Both the position numbers and the translations under genes were made by a program. Shown here in pieces: positions 25,681 through 35,000 of a DNA stretch of 64,000 nt; the first letter of the stretch is position 1, and each line of letters opens with the position of its first letter. Source of the stretch: Pseudomonas hygromyciniae. GTDB lineage: Bacteria > Pseudomonadota > Gammaproteobacteria > Pseudomonadales > Pseudomonadaceae. Under the pieces are notes generated by a model. That model ran no database searches. It saw nothing but the letters and a program-made list of their open reading frames with translations, and was not told the origin of the DNA. Where the stretch lies: NCBI RefSeq assembly GCF_016925675.1, contig NZ_CP070506.1, positions 804,501 to 868,500 on the forward strand. The letters are read 5' to 3'.

Positions 25681-26232
25681 ATGTCCAGGCAGACGAGCCG
25701 TTTAATCCGCCAGGCTATCTGTTTTGTTCTGATGCTCCAGAGCGCAGAACTATTTGCTGACTGGCGCGAGGCTGTTCCCAATGCTCGTCGGCTGGGGTAC
25801 GGGGAGATGCGCGTATTCGGGTTTGCCGTTTACAACGCGCAATTCTGGAGCTCACGCCTCACTGCCGATGGAACGCTGGATGCCGATGCGCCTTTCGCAC
25901 TGGAGCTGACCTATAGTCGCGCTATCAGTCGCGATGACCTGGTCGAGGCCAGCATCAAAGAAATCCGTCGCCTGTCGCCCAATACTCAGAACTCAGAGCT
26001 GATGGCCCGCTGGGAGGCGGAGATGTTCCAGGCGTTTGTCGATGTACGTGCGGGTGACCAGATCACCGGAGTTTATATGCCGGGAGAGGGCGCACGGTTT
26101 TATGTTGGAAAGAGACTTCAGCATGTGGTGAGGGATGTTGAGTTCGCTAAAGCGTTTTTTGCTATATGGCTTGATCCTCGGACACGTAATCCGGAGTTGC
26201 GGGCGCGGTTGTTGGGGGTGGGGGAGCGGTGA
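25681..26232 (+). CDS. chalcone isomerase-like secreted protein
   Basis: A 183-aa protein with a signal peptide at about 1-27 (ends ELFA). The mature domain is of the bacterial chalcone-isomerase-like family (PF16036 type): GYGEMRVFGFAVYNAQFW, FALELTYSRAISRDDLVEASIKEI, then GDQITGVYMPGEGARFYVG and FFAIWLDPRTRNPELRARLLG. In bacteria these proteins are periplasmic and probably not flavonoid enzymes; a fatty-acid or other hydrophobic ligand is possible. GAGGG precedes the ATG. Divergent from the folE operon and likely co-regulated with it. Confidence 0.82.
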   Translation: MSRQTSRLIRQAICFVLMLQSAELFADWREAVPNARRLGYGEMRVFGFAVYNAQFWSSRLTADGTLDADAPFALELTYSRAISRDDLVEASIKEIRRLSPNTQNSELMARWEAEMFQAFVDVRAGDQITGVYMPGEGARFYVGKRLQHVVRDVEFAKAFFAIWLDPRTRNPELRARLLGVGER

Positions 26233-26257
26233 GACAGTTAAGGGCCTGCGTAGTGGG

Positions 26258-26424
26258 TAATGCCAGTCAGTTAAGCGGTCATCCCCTTCTGTAGGAGCGA
26301 GCTTGCTCGCGAAAAACGTCAACGATAACGCGTGCTTACTGAATGAATGCGGCGTCTGTAAGTTTTTCGTCGGAACGCCACCCGGAGACGCTCCTACAAA
26401 AAAAGCCTTAACGGACTGGCATTA
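26258..26424. mobile_element. 167-bp MITE with IS4-like terminal repeats and 11-bp target duplication
   Basis: Terminal inverted repeats: TAATGCCAGTCAGTTAAG at 26258-26275 and its complement with one mismatch at 26407-26424. They closely resemble what I recall of the 18-bp ends of IS4-family elements (TAATGCCGATCAGTTAAG). The element is flanked directly by an 11-bp direct repeat, TGCGTAGTGGG, at 26247-26257 and 26425-26435, the target duplication size known for IS4. There is no transposase inside, so it is non-autonomous. Its interior is a REP doublet (26290-26398). It lies 14 bp after the chalcone-isomerase-like gene, at the edge of the restriction island. Confidence 0.8.
26290..26398. repeat. 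REP doublet inside the MITE
   Basis: TGTAGGAGCGAGCTTGCTCGCGAAAAACGTC at the left is followed by a diverged inverted copy ending GACGCTCCTACA. The first is the common P. fluorescens REP. About 50 bp separate the two. Confidence 0.75.
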
Positions 26425-26494
26425 TGCGTAGTGGGCGGCTTTTGATAGCCACCGACACCCAGTTGTGCTCAGGTATTTGGGCATGGAGCACGGC

Positions 26495-27430
26495 TTAGCC
26501 GAGTGATTCGTCAAAGTAATCGCTATCAAGCCTAGGTACCTTGTAAATCTGCGAGCTAATGCCCACCTCGTGGTCGAGCATCAGATTGACCAGGCGCTTG
26601 CCGTCGACCAGCACCAACCCCTCGACCGAGCGCGCGAAGTCAACGGCCTGGGCAGTGAAGCCGGAAGTAGTGATGAATACACCGCGTTTGGCTTTCTGCC
26701 CGGCCAGGGCGCCATAAAACCCTTGCAGGTCGGGGCGGCCGACGGTGCTCTGCCAGCGTTTGGCCTGCACGTAGACTTTTTCCAGCCCCAGCGCGTCCAG
26801 CGAGATCACGCCGTCAATGCCGCCGTCGCCACTACCGCCAACCTGCTGCAGCGCCTGACGGTTCGCGCCGTAGCCCAAGCTGTGCAGTACGTCGAGCACG
26901 ATATGCTCGAAGCGCGTTGGGCTCGCTTGCAGCAGGCTGTCCAGCAGGTCCCCCGCGACGCTGGTACGCAGTTCGAGGATGGCTTGGTTCAGGCGTTCCT
27001 GCGGGCTGCTAGTGGCGAGGTCGGTCTGGGCAATTGGCGTTGACGTGTCGTTGCTTTCATCCAGCGAGGCGGCATCTGGTGCTGTTTTCAGCTTCACGCT
27101 CATGAAGTTCACAGCTAGATGCTCGACCTGTTCTGCGCTCAACGGGGCTGGGTTGGCCTGAGCGAATGCGCGGCCGGTGTCGGTTAGCTGCCAGTAGCCA
27201 CGCTTGGCGCTGCTGGAATAGCCAGCGCGCTTGAGCCGATCATGTGCCCAGCCTGAACGGTTCTTGTAGGTGGCCTGGCCACTGGTGATGGTCTCCTGCC
27301 GCTGTGCCTCGCTCAGGCCTAATGCCTGTGCGGCCGCTTCGTGGGCCTCACCTGCCGTCGAGCCCTCCGGGTGGGCGGCGAGAAAACGCAGGATGGGCTC
27401 GATGAACTGGTCGTAGGTCGGGACGGACAT
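26495..27430 (-). CDS. Mrr-type restriction endonuclease
   Basis: A 311-aa Mrr family type IV restriction enzyme. N-terminal winged-helix Mrr_N domain at about 1-90 (VPTYDQFIEPILRFLAAHPEG, then GYWQLTDTGRAFA). C-terminal PD-(D/E)xK nuclease domain at about 165-290 with active-site residues Asp206 (GGIDGVI) and Gln222-Ala-Lys224 (VQAKRW), the Mrr variant of the motif. The ATG at 27430 has AGGAAG upstream. It starts 25 bp after hsdS on the same strand, so it is part of the restriction operon. It probably adds cleavage of modified foreign DNA to the type I system. Confidence 0.9.
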   Translation of the reverse strand: MSVPTYDQFIEPILRFLAAHPEGSTAGEAHEAAAQALGLSEAQRQETITSGQATYKNRSGWAHDRLKRAGYSSSAKRGYWQLTDTGRAFAQANPAPLSAEQVEHLAVNFMSVKLKTAPDAASLDESNDTSTPIAQTDLATSSPQERLNQAILELRTSVAGDLLDSLLQASPTRFEHIVLDVLHSLGYGANRQALQQVGGSGDGGIDGVISLDALGLEKVYVQAKRWQSTVGRPDLQGFYGALAGQKAKRGVFITTSGFTAQAVDFARSVEGLVLVDGKRLVNLMLDHEVGISSQIYKVPRLDSDYFDESLG

Positions 27431-27455
27431 GGTTCGTTTCTTCCTGATGAAAGGC

Positions 27456-28796
27456 TTAGCTGGGCGTAGCAACTCGACGCCCGCGCTCTGCCTTAGGCGT
27501 GGCGGCGCGTTGGGCTTTGATGCGCTCCAGCAATACGCTGGCCGGTTCGTCGTTCGGGTCTTGCGACACTAGTTCGCCACGGAATGTCTTGGCGAGGATG
27601 CTTTGAGTTAGGTGTTTGATATGGCTTTTGGCCATTTTGACCTTGGTTTCCAGTTGGTCGGCGAGGGTGAAGAGTTGCTCAACACGGCGGACGATTTCAG
27701 TTTGTTCCTCCATTGATGGCAAGCAAATAGTGATCTCTCTCACCTTTTCCAGATTTAGGTTTGGTTGAGCACCGCCTACAGCCTGCTTCCTGATTTCCTC
27801 GTAGTTTTCTTGTAGCCGTATTTTTATAAAGTCTTTTTTTGCGAGCGTTTCATTAACGCTGATCGCCGCGCATGCTTGATTGCAAGTCGCTTCAATTTTT
27901 AGCTCCGTAACCTGGCCTCTAGTTTTGCCCTCACCATACATTGCCATTAATAATGTACCGGGTTTATATAGCTTAAGCGTGCAATCCTTGAGTGCAAGCT
28001 TGGTCACAAATTGTTCGGCCCCGCTACAAAATTTGGTGCCAGTTAGTGCGCTAGTAATCCAAGGAATATCCCCATCCTCCCAGTATTCAGCTTGGCCCCG
28101 CTTAGGTGTTTTTCCTGTGGAAACAGCGCAAACTTTTCCAATTGTTGTCACATTAAAGTCTGCGTATTTACCGCGCCACTCCTCCGTCAAACGCCCGGAA
28201 ACCGCCTCGGCGAGAATGGATTGGCGGAAGCGCTTGAGCAGTGCAGGGATGCCGTCGATACGGGCTTTCAGGGTATCGACCTGAGCCAGCAGTTCGTCGA
28301 GCTTGGCGGTGATGCGGGTTTGCTCAGCAGCCGGCGGTACCGGCACTAAATAACTCTCTACAAATTGCTTGGGCACCCGACGCAGACCAACAGCGCCAGT
28401 CATGTTTTCTGCGCCCCCACGTAGAAAGTCGTAGCTCTTGACCAAGGCCAGTAGATACTTGGCCGATACTCCGTCGCAGCAAGGCCGGAGCACGAAGAAC
28501 TCACTGCTTCCGGCTCCCACACCGTTAGGCAAACCGTCAACAAAGGCCGCTTTGCCGTTCTCAAAACACGGAGTGACCTTGGCAAAAATTACGTCTCCGT
28601 CTTTAAAGTTTGTGTAAGCCTTCTTAATTTCGCCCCACGGACGCTCATCGAAACGCAGCTTGTCGCGAAAGGTGGTGGGGGCGTGGGACATAGGTACAAA
28701 CCCAGCGACGGTTTCATCATCGAATGCTTGCTTTGGGTTCAGGTCGGCCAAGTCACCAATGCACGCTTTGGCCCACCCGTTTGGCAATTCACTCAT
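27456..28796 (-). CDS. type I restriction-modification specificity subunit S
   Basis: A 446-aa HsdS with two target recognition domains. TRD1 covers about 5-150. The first helical spacer is VPPAAEQTRITAKLDELLAQVDTLKARID (about 155-190), TRD2 covers about 215-370, and the second helix region is LPSMEEQTEIVRRVEQLFTLADQLE. The ATG at 28796 has AGGAG 7 nt upstream; it overlaps the hsdM stop by 8 bp. TRD2 (about 27700-28170) is clearly more AT-rich than its neighbours, which fits recombinational exchange of specificity domains. Confidence 0.94.
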   Translation of the reverse strand: MSELPNGWAKACIGDLADLNPKQAFDDETVAGFVPMSHAPTTFRDKLRFDERPWGEIKKAYTNFKDGDVIFAKVTPCFENGKAAFVDGLPNGVGAGSSEFFVLRPCCDGVSAKYLLALVKSYDFLRGGAENMTGAVGLRRVPKQFVESYLVPVPPAAEQTRITAKLDELLAQVDTLKARIDGIPALLKRFRQSILAEAVSGRLTEEWRGKYADFNVTTIGKVCAVSTGKTPKRGQAEYWEDGDIPWITSALTGTKFCSGAEQFVTKLALKDCTLKLYKPGTLLMAMYGEGKTRGQVTELKIEATCNQACAAISVNETLAKKDFIKIRLQENYEEIRKQAVGGAQPNLNLEKVREITICLPSMEEQTEIVRRVEQLFTLADQLETKVKMAKSHIKHLTQSILAKTFRGELVSQDPNDEPASVLLERIKAQRAATPKAERGRRVATPS

Positions 28797-30339
28797 CCCC
28801 ATTCTCCTGAGCCACTGCCAACCCCATCACCTCAGCCATCAACTGCTTCTGCGCCACCACTTCATCCCCCGCCCCCAGCGCCTTCATCAGCTCTTCCAGC
28901 TCACGCAGTGCCTCGATCAATTCAGCCATCGCCTCACCCGCCAGTACTTCCGGAGCGGGCAGGTCGGCGGCATCCAGGCTGCTGTTGTCTTTTAGCCAAC
29001 TGATGTCCAGCGAGTCACTCCGCTCGTTGCGGATGTAATCCCGGGTAAAGCTGCGGAAGCGGCTGGTTTCACCGATACCTTCGACGTTCTCGGCGCGTGG
29101 GCTTTCGCCGTCGGGGGTGTCGCCATAGACGTCCTCGAACGGTTTGAGGTGCGTGGGGCCGAAGGGCGTGCGCTTGCCGAAGCTGGGCATGTTGCTGCGC
29201 AGGTCATAGATCCACACGCGCTTGGTGCAACCCTCCTCCTGGCGCGGGTTTTCTACGGTGCCCTTCTGAAAGAACAGTACGTTGGTCTTCACACCCTGTG
29301 CGTAGAAGATGCCAGTAGGCAGGCGCAGGATGGTGTGCAGATTGCATTTGTCCATCAGGTCGCGACGCACGTCGGTACCAACGCCGGCCTCGAACAGCAC
29401 GTTATCCGGCAGCACCACGGCGGCGCGGCCGCCTGGCTTGAGGCCACGGTAGATGTGCTGGAGAAAGGCCAACTGTTTGTTACTGGTGCGGTACGTGAGG
29501 TCATCACGAGTCGGGCCACCGCCACCCTTGGCCGTGCCAAACGGTGGGTTGGAGAGGATGACGTCGACCTTGGGTAAGTTGGCCCCGGTCTGACCTAGGG
29601 CGTTGCCCAAGTGCACCACGCCTTCTTCGTCGCCTTCCATGCCATGCAGCAGTGTGTTCATTAGTGCCAGACGGCGAGTGCCGGGCACCAACTCTACGCC
29701 AACAAAGGCGCGATTGCGCTGGAATGCCTGGGCTTTGGCGTCGAGGTCGTAGTAATCGTCGGTTCGACTTTTGATATAGGCGTCAGCAGCGATCAAAAAG
29801 CCCGCAGTACCGGCGGCCGGGTCTTGTATGGTCTCGCCCGGCTGCGGCTTGATGCAGCGGATGATACTGTCGATCAGCGGCCGAGGGGTGAAGTACTGGC
29901 CGGCCCCGGATTTGGTCTCGCTGGCGTTTTTTTCCAGCAGGCCTTCATAAAGATCGCCGAGGCCGTCTTGGCGGGCGCTGAACCAGTCGATGCCGTCGAG
30001 GCTCTTGATCAACTGCTCGAGGTGGCGCGGTTCCTTGAGGCGAGTCTGAGCGTCGGCGTAGATGGCGGCGATCAGAGGGTCAGGGTTTTTGCCAAGGTCC
30101 AGCAGCATCTGCCGGTAGTGGTCGAGCAGGTTGAGACCGGACTTGCCGGCCAAGTCTGGCCATCGCGCGCCTGCGGGCAGCTTGTGGCCGAAGCTGTCGT
30201 TGTTCTGCACCTGTTCGTATTCCATCTTGATGAACAGCAGCAGCACGAGCTCGGTGACGTAGTCGCTGTAGTTGATGCCGTCGTCGCGCAGGACGTCGCA
30301 GAGGTTCCAGAGTTTCTGGACGATGTCGGAGTTGGTCAT
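28789..30339 (-). CDS. type I restriction-modification DNA methyltransferase subunit M
   Basis: A 516-aa N6-adenine methyltransferase. HsdM N-terminal helical domain at about 5-130, SAM motif I DPAAGTAGF at 173-181, catalytic motif IV NPPF at 264-267. It acts with two HsdM and one HsdS for modification, and with HsdR for cleavage. I chose the ATG at 30339 (MTNSDIVQKLWNLCDVLRDDGI is the usual start). It follows the ATPase gene by 68 bp and overlaps hsdS by 8 bp. Confidence 0.95.
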   Translation of the reverse strand: MTNSDIVQKLWNLCDVLRDDGINYSDYVTELVLLLFIKMEYEQVQNNDSFGHKLPAGARWPDLAGKSGLNLLDHYRQMLLDLGKNPDPLIAAIYADAQTRLKEPRHLEQLIKSLDGIDWFSARQDGLGDLYEGLLEKNASETKSGAGQYFTPRPLIDSIIRCIKPQPGETIQDPAAGTAGFLIAADAYIKSRTDDYYDLDAKAQAFQRNRAFVGVELVPGTRRLALMNTLLHGMEGDEEGVVHLGNALGQTGANLPKVDVILSNPPFGTAKGGGGPTRDDLTYRTSNKQLAFLQHIYRGLKPGGRAAVVLPDNVLFEAGVGTDVRRDLMDKCNLHTILRLPTGIFYAQGVKTNVLFFQKGTVENPRQEEGCTKRVWIYDLRSNMPSFGKRTPFGPTHLKPFEDVYGDTPDGESPRAENVEGIGETSRFRSFTRDYIRNERSDSLDISWLKDNSSLDAADLPAPEVLAGEAMAELIEALRELEELMKALGAGDEVVAQKQLMAEVMGLAVAQENGDE

Positions 30340-30407
30340 GGGGTACCTATGGCAAAAATGTGTAAAGCGCCGAGTAGTGCTGGGCGCGAAGGCGTGGTTG
30401 TCTGGGC

Positions 30408-31919
30408 TCAATCGTCTGAGGAGCGTTGTTCAGCCTTTAGCCCTCGGCCGACTGCGGTCAGGCGATAGCGTTGCTTGCTGCTGTTGGGCTTGTCTGGAAT
30501 GGTCATCTCTACCACGCCAAGCGCCAATAGCGGGGCCAAAACCTGCTCGCGGAACTTGCTGCGGTTGCTGCGCCCGACGAAGGTCATTAGCTCAGACGCA
30601 GCGTGTTCGCCTGCCATCCGGAGCAGCAGCATAACCTGCTCCTCCTGCAAGGGCGGGCCTGTTTCGGCTTCTTTTCCTTCGGATGCCGACTCGATCCCTG
30701 CTTGGTCCCGACTTGGTCCCGACTTAGTCCCTGCTTGGTCCCTGCTGGGTCCCGAAAGAGTCCCGCTTTCAACGGCCCGCTGAATAATCACCCTGAACTG
30801 GTTGCCCTGCCGGTCATCGTCCAGCGTGATCATTGGCCAGGCGTCGATCGCGCGAGGGATGCCCGTACCCAAGCCGCGATAGGGGAGGATGTGTACAGCA
30901 TGGGAGGTGAGCGTCGGATTACGACGGTTGGACAGGCCAAATCGAATTTTCTCGGTGTCGAGCACGTCAGGCAGGTGCCCGGGGCTGATCAGTTCGATGC
31001 GATCGGCGAAGATCATGATCCGGATGGAGGCGCTGACAAAGTAGTCGCGGTGGATCAAGGCATTGACCAGCAGTTCTTCAAACACCTCCTCCGGCACTTC
31101 CAACTGGCCGAGGCTATTGAAGCCCTGCTGGCACTGCACGTGGTGTAGGTTGCGCTTTATGAAGGCAAGGCTGCGTCGGTACTGCTCCTGCAGATTGCCG
31201 TCGATATCTTCGCTGTCTAGATAGTGGCGGTCATGCAGAACCGTGCCCGGAAACGCCACGGCCTTGATATCGAACGCCGGGCACAGGCGTTGTGGCGCTT
31301 GGCCGAAGAGCAGCAAACCGGCCAAATTGGGGGTGCCGCTACTGGCGAGACCAAGATTTTCCAGGATGCGGGCGGTTTCCAAACCTGTCTGTTCGGGGTT
31401 CTGCCGAAAGCGTTTTTGGAAGTAAACGCCAAGCGCTTTGGCGTCGATATCTGCCAAGCTGCTGCCCGCGACCGGTACCGCATCGGCGCACACCAGCCCG
31501 GCCTGCTGGAACAAACGCTGCAGTTCTTCACGGGCTGTGACACGGCGCTTGTCGGCGCCGTTCTTTACCCAGATGCGACCCTGGTTGTCGACATAGGGTT
31601 TATTCAGTCCTTGTTCAACTGTCACCACCATGATCAGCCCGTGCTCGGTCTGAAGGTTGCAGGACAGCGGATTGATGGCTGGGCGGACGTTCTGCGATGC
31701 CGCATTGGAGAGCAACTGATTGAGCCGCCCAACGTCGGCGCCACTCAAACCGCTCACCGCGCCGGAGTCGTCTACGCCAATCAACAGATGGCCGCCGGAT
31801 GTATTGGCGAACGCCACCAACTCGGCTGCCAAGGCATCGATATTGCTGAAATCGCGCTTGAACTGATGGCGACTGTCCTCACCGCGGGCAAGGATCTGAT
31901 GAAGCTCGGCAAGGGTCAT
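30408..31919 (-). CDS. AlbA_2/Schlafen-type ATP-binding protein in the type I R-M operon
   Basis: A 503-aa protein of the 'ATP-binding/RNA-binding' family often annotated as RecG-like. N-terminal AlbA_2 (Schlafen) domain at about 10-130 (HQFKRDFSNIDALAAELVAFANTSGGHLLIGVDDSG). Then a GHKL-type ATPase-like part (LVNALIHRDYFVSASIRIMIFADRIELISPG, then GLGTGIPRAI) at about 270-370, a linker made of an 11-residue repeat (SGPSRDQAGTK twice), and a winged helix at the C-terminus. It is not a standard HsdRMS component, but sits between hsdR and hsdM; such genes are frequent in type I loci. The linker is encoded by 11-nt repeats, which makes it prone to frameshift by slippage. Confidence 0.88.
   Translation of the reverse strand: MTLAELHQILARGEDSRHQFKRDFSNIDALAAELVAFANTSGGHLLIGVDDSGAVSGLSGADVGRLNQLLSNAASQNVRPAINPLSCNLQTEHGLIMVVTVEQGLNKPYVDNQGRIWVKNGADKRRVTAREELQRLFQQAGLVCADAVPVAGSSLADIDAKALGVYFQKRFRQNPEQTGLETARILENLGLASSGTPNLAGLLLFGQAPQRLCPAFDIKAVAFPGTVLHDRHYLDSEDIDGNLQEQYRRSLAFIKRNLHHVQCQQGFNSLGQLEVPEEVFEELLVNALIHRDYFVSASIRIMIFADRIELISPGHLPDVLDTEKIRFGLSNRRNPTLTSHAVHILPYRGLGTGIPRAIDAWPMITLDDDRQGNQFRVIIQRAVESGTLSGPSRDQAGTKSGPSRDQAGIESASEGKEAETGPPLQEEQVMLLLRMAGEHAASELMTFVGRSNRSKFREQVLAPLLALGVVEMTIPDKPNSSKQRYRLTAVGRGLKAEQRSSDD
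30690..30766. repeat. seven 11-nt tandem repeats inside the AlbA_2 ATPase gene
   Basis: Units read on the plus strand as CTTGGTCCCGA and variants, at 30690, 30701, 30712, 30723, 30734, 30745 and 30756. Two are identical; the others differ at one to four bases. Because 11 is not a multiple of 3, three units encode an 11-residue repeat, and gain or loss of a single unit would shift the reading frame of the C-terminal winged helix. Confidence 0.85.
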
Positions 31920-32016
31920 TAAGCGTCTCTAGCTATGGCGGTCGATAAGTCGTGCAGCAAGGGGCATTATCCCTCATGAACGAGTACGGTGACCAATCCA
32001 GCGCTTAGAATCGACC

Positions 32017-35000
32017 TCATCCCGTTTGTTCCCACAGGTTGTCATTCAGAGCGTCCAGCACCACGCTTAGATTGCCACCGAGCATTTTGTCCAGCCGCGT
32101 GCTGCCTCCGTCGTTCTTGAATGCTTCGCCAATCTGCTTCTGGTCAATAACGACTTCGTGCACCAGTTGCTTGGCCAGGCGGTCCAGCCACTTGCGCTGG
32201 ACTTGAGTCCACGGCTGTAGGGCATAAATAGTCTCCATCGCCTTGGATACGCGCTGCTCGAATGGCAGCAGCGCCTCTCCGAGGGCGGCGCGGCGGATGA
32301 AACCGACGATACTGGCAGCGATCTCCTGGTTCGTTTGGTTGCGCCAGGCGCTTTGCAGGTTCACCTCGCTGTAGCCATGTCCGTCGAGCAGCAGACGCAC
32401 TTCGCGCAATTGTTCACGGGTCAGGTCTTGCGGGCGGTTGACTACTACGCCCAGGGCAACCGACTGGTTCAGTTGATTCTTAATGAAGTCGTTGAAGCTT
32501 TCCAGGTAGTCGGCGGGTTTTTGGTAAACGCCGTAGTTCTGCTCACGGACTTTCAGTTCGTCTGTATGGGCGGATATTACCGGGTAGTTAAGCGATCCCA
32601 GTAGGGCATTAACTGTAGCGAGTTGATCGAGTAATTGGGCATGCTGCCGGATGAACTGGGCAGCTTGCTGCGGGCCGAGCTGGTGCAGGTGCTGATGCAG
32701 TTTGTCCGGGGCTACGCCCCAAGTGTTCTCCAGTTCGGCGAGCTTGGCCTTTAGGGTTGGCTTTTGCTCGGCCTTATGGCTGGCCTTGCGCAGAATACGC
32801 ATGACCCGCTGGCTGAGCTGGTCCAGGACGTCGTGGGCATGGCTAGTGTCTGGCTGGTTACCAGGAGCATCGAGGCTGGCTGGGTTGGTTAGCTCGCTGA
32901 CCAGCTGTTCGAGGCTGATGCTTGGGTCTTTCACTAGCGGCTTCATTGTATCTACTGGCTCGAGGGCAGCGTACAGATCAACCGGATCGTAGATTCTGAA
33001 CACCGTCTTGCCGATTTCATCGCAGCGGCGAGTCGCGCGGCCCTTCATCTGTTCGTAGAGAATGCGCGAACGCACCCGGCGCATGAACACCAAGTGGCAA
33101 ATGCGTGGTACGTCGATACCGGTGGTCAACAGGTCGACCGTGATGGCAATGCTCGGGTAGCGCTCGTTCTTGTACTGGCGGATCAGTTGTTTGACCTTGT
33201 CACTTTGCCCGGTGATGATCTGTACCGCTGCTTGGTTGTAATCCTCGCCGTGAACGTCCTTGAAGGCATCGTCGAGAAGGTTTTTGACCCGCTCGGCATG
33301 GGCCTGGTTAACGCAAAAGATCATCGTTTTTTCGTCGCCCGACGGGTCGAGTTCTTGTGCCAGTTGCTCGCAGATGACTTTGTCGAAACCGGGCGTAATC
33401 ACGCGGCGGTTGAAGGACTCGATTTCGAAGTCGAGTTCATCCTCGAGCTCGGCGACATCCACCTCGCCGGTGTTCGTATCGATGACGCTGACGTTCTCGC
33501 CCTTGGCAAAGTGGATGCCGTTTTGGCTCAGCAGAGTCTGGTAGCGGATTGGAGGTTCGTGATCGATCAGCCAGTCGTCAGCCACGGCCTCACGGTAGCT
33601 GTAGGTGTATATCGGAGCCCCGAAGACTTCGCTGGTGTGCTTGGCTGGCGTAGCGGTGAGCCCGACGCGGCAGGCGTCGAAATAGTCGAGCACGCGACGA
33701 TACTGCGATAGATACTGGTTGAAGTCGCGCACTGCCAACTCGCCTTCAGTCATTTCCTGATCGAGGGTGTAACCGCGGTGAGCTTCGTCGACGATGATGC
33801 AGTCGAAGGCATCGATGGGCGGCGGAGTGTCCGACTGGAAGATGCGCTTGACCATGGCCTGCACAGTGGCGACCTGAACCCGGGTTTCAGCTTCGGCAGC
33901 CATGTCGCCGAGCTCTTTGACGTCGTAGATCTGCGCCAGCGTGTGGTTCTGTTCCAGCGTTGCCTCATTGAAGGCTTCGATGGCCTGTTCCCCCAAGGCG
34001 CTGCGATCGACCAGGAAAAGAATACGGCGAAAGCGCTCGGCCTTCAGCAGGCGGTACATCAAGCCAATGATAGTGCGTGTTTTGCCGGTTCCGGTCGCCA
34101 TGGCCAGCAGACAGTTGCGGCGATTGTCGGCTAGGGCCTGCTCGACGGCGCGGATGGCGTTTTCCTGATAGTCACGCAGCTTGAGATAGGCGAAGCCTTC
34201 CTGCTGTAGCTTCGCCTCGGCGTCCTCACGGCTGCGTTTGAGCAGGTCGAGTAGGCCGCCCGGTGTGTGGAAGTCCTGCAGCGGCCGGCGTAGGTTGGCC
34301 GGGCTGCGCAAGTCACGAAACCAGATGCCAGATAGCTCGGCGAGCTGCTTAATGAAGGGCCGGCCATTGCAGGCAAAGGCAAACGGGACTTGGAAGTGGC
34401 CGCCCTGGCCATCCGCCCAGCCCGTGTTCTGCCCGGCCGGTTGTAGATTTTCGGTAACGATCAGTTGGCGTGAATAGCGCTCGGCTTGGGGAATGCGGTC
34501 CGCTATGTTGATACGCTTGCGCTTGGCTTCGACGATGGCGACTGGGATTAGACCGGCGAACAGCGCGTAATCAGCGTTTTCTTTCGGCTTGCTGGTTGGC
34601 CATTCGGCGATGGCCTTGTTCTTACCCTTTTCGGGCCGAGCGCCCTTGCTGTAGGTAAGATCGAGCGAATCGGCTTCCCAGCCGGCATCGTTCAACTGTT
34701 GATCGATGAGAATACGGGTGAGGTCTTCATTGAGGTCGAACTGGCTGCTTGCCTGCTGAGTTTTACGCGTGACCTGCTGGGCAGCTTGCGGCTGATCTTC
34801 AAGCTGTTGTTGCAGCACTTTCAGCCGCGCCTCGAAATCGATTCGGGCGTTCGATAGTTCTGCCTCGCGTTCAAGGGCAATCTGCTCGTAGACGCGGGCT
34901 TCCTCGTTCATCTGCCCAACAAGACTGGCTTGCTCATGCTTTTCTTGCACCAGTAGTTCGGCTAATTGGTGGTTGTTCTCCAATTGCTGGCGACTGTCGC

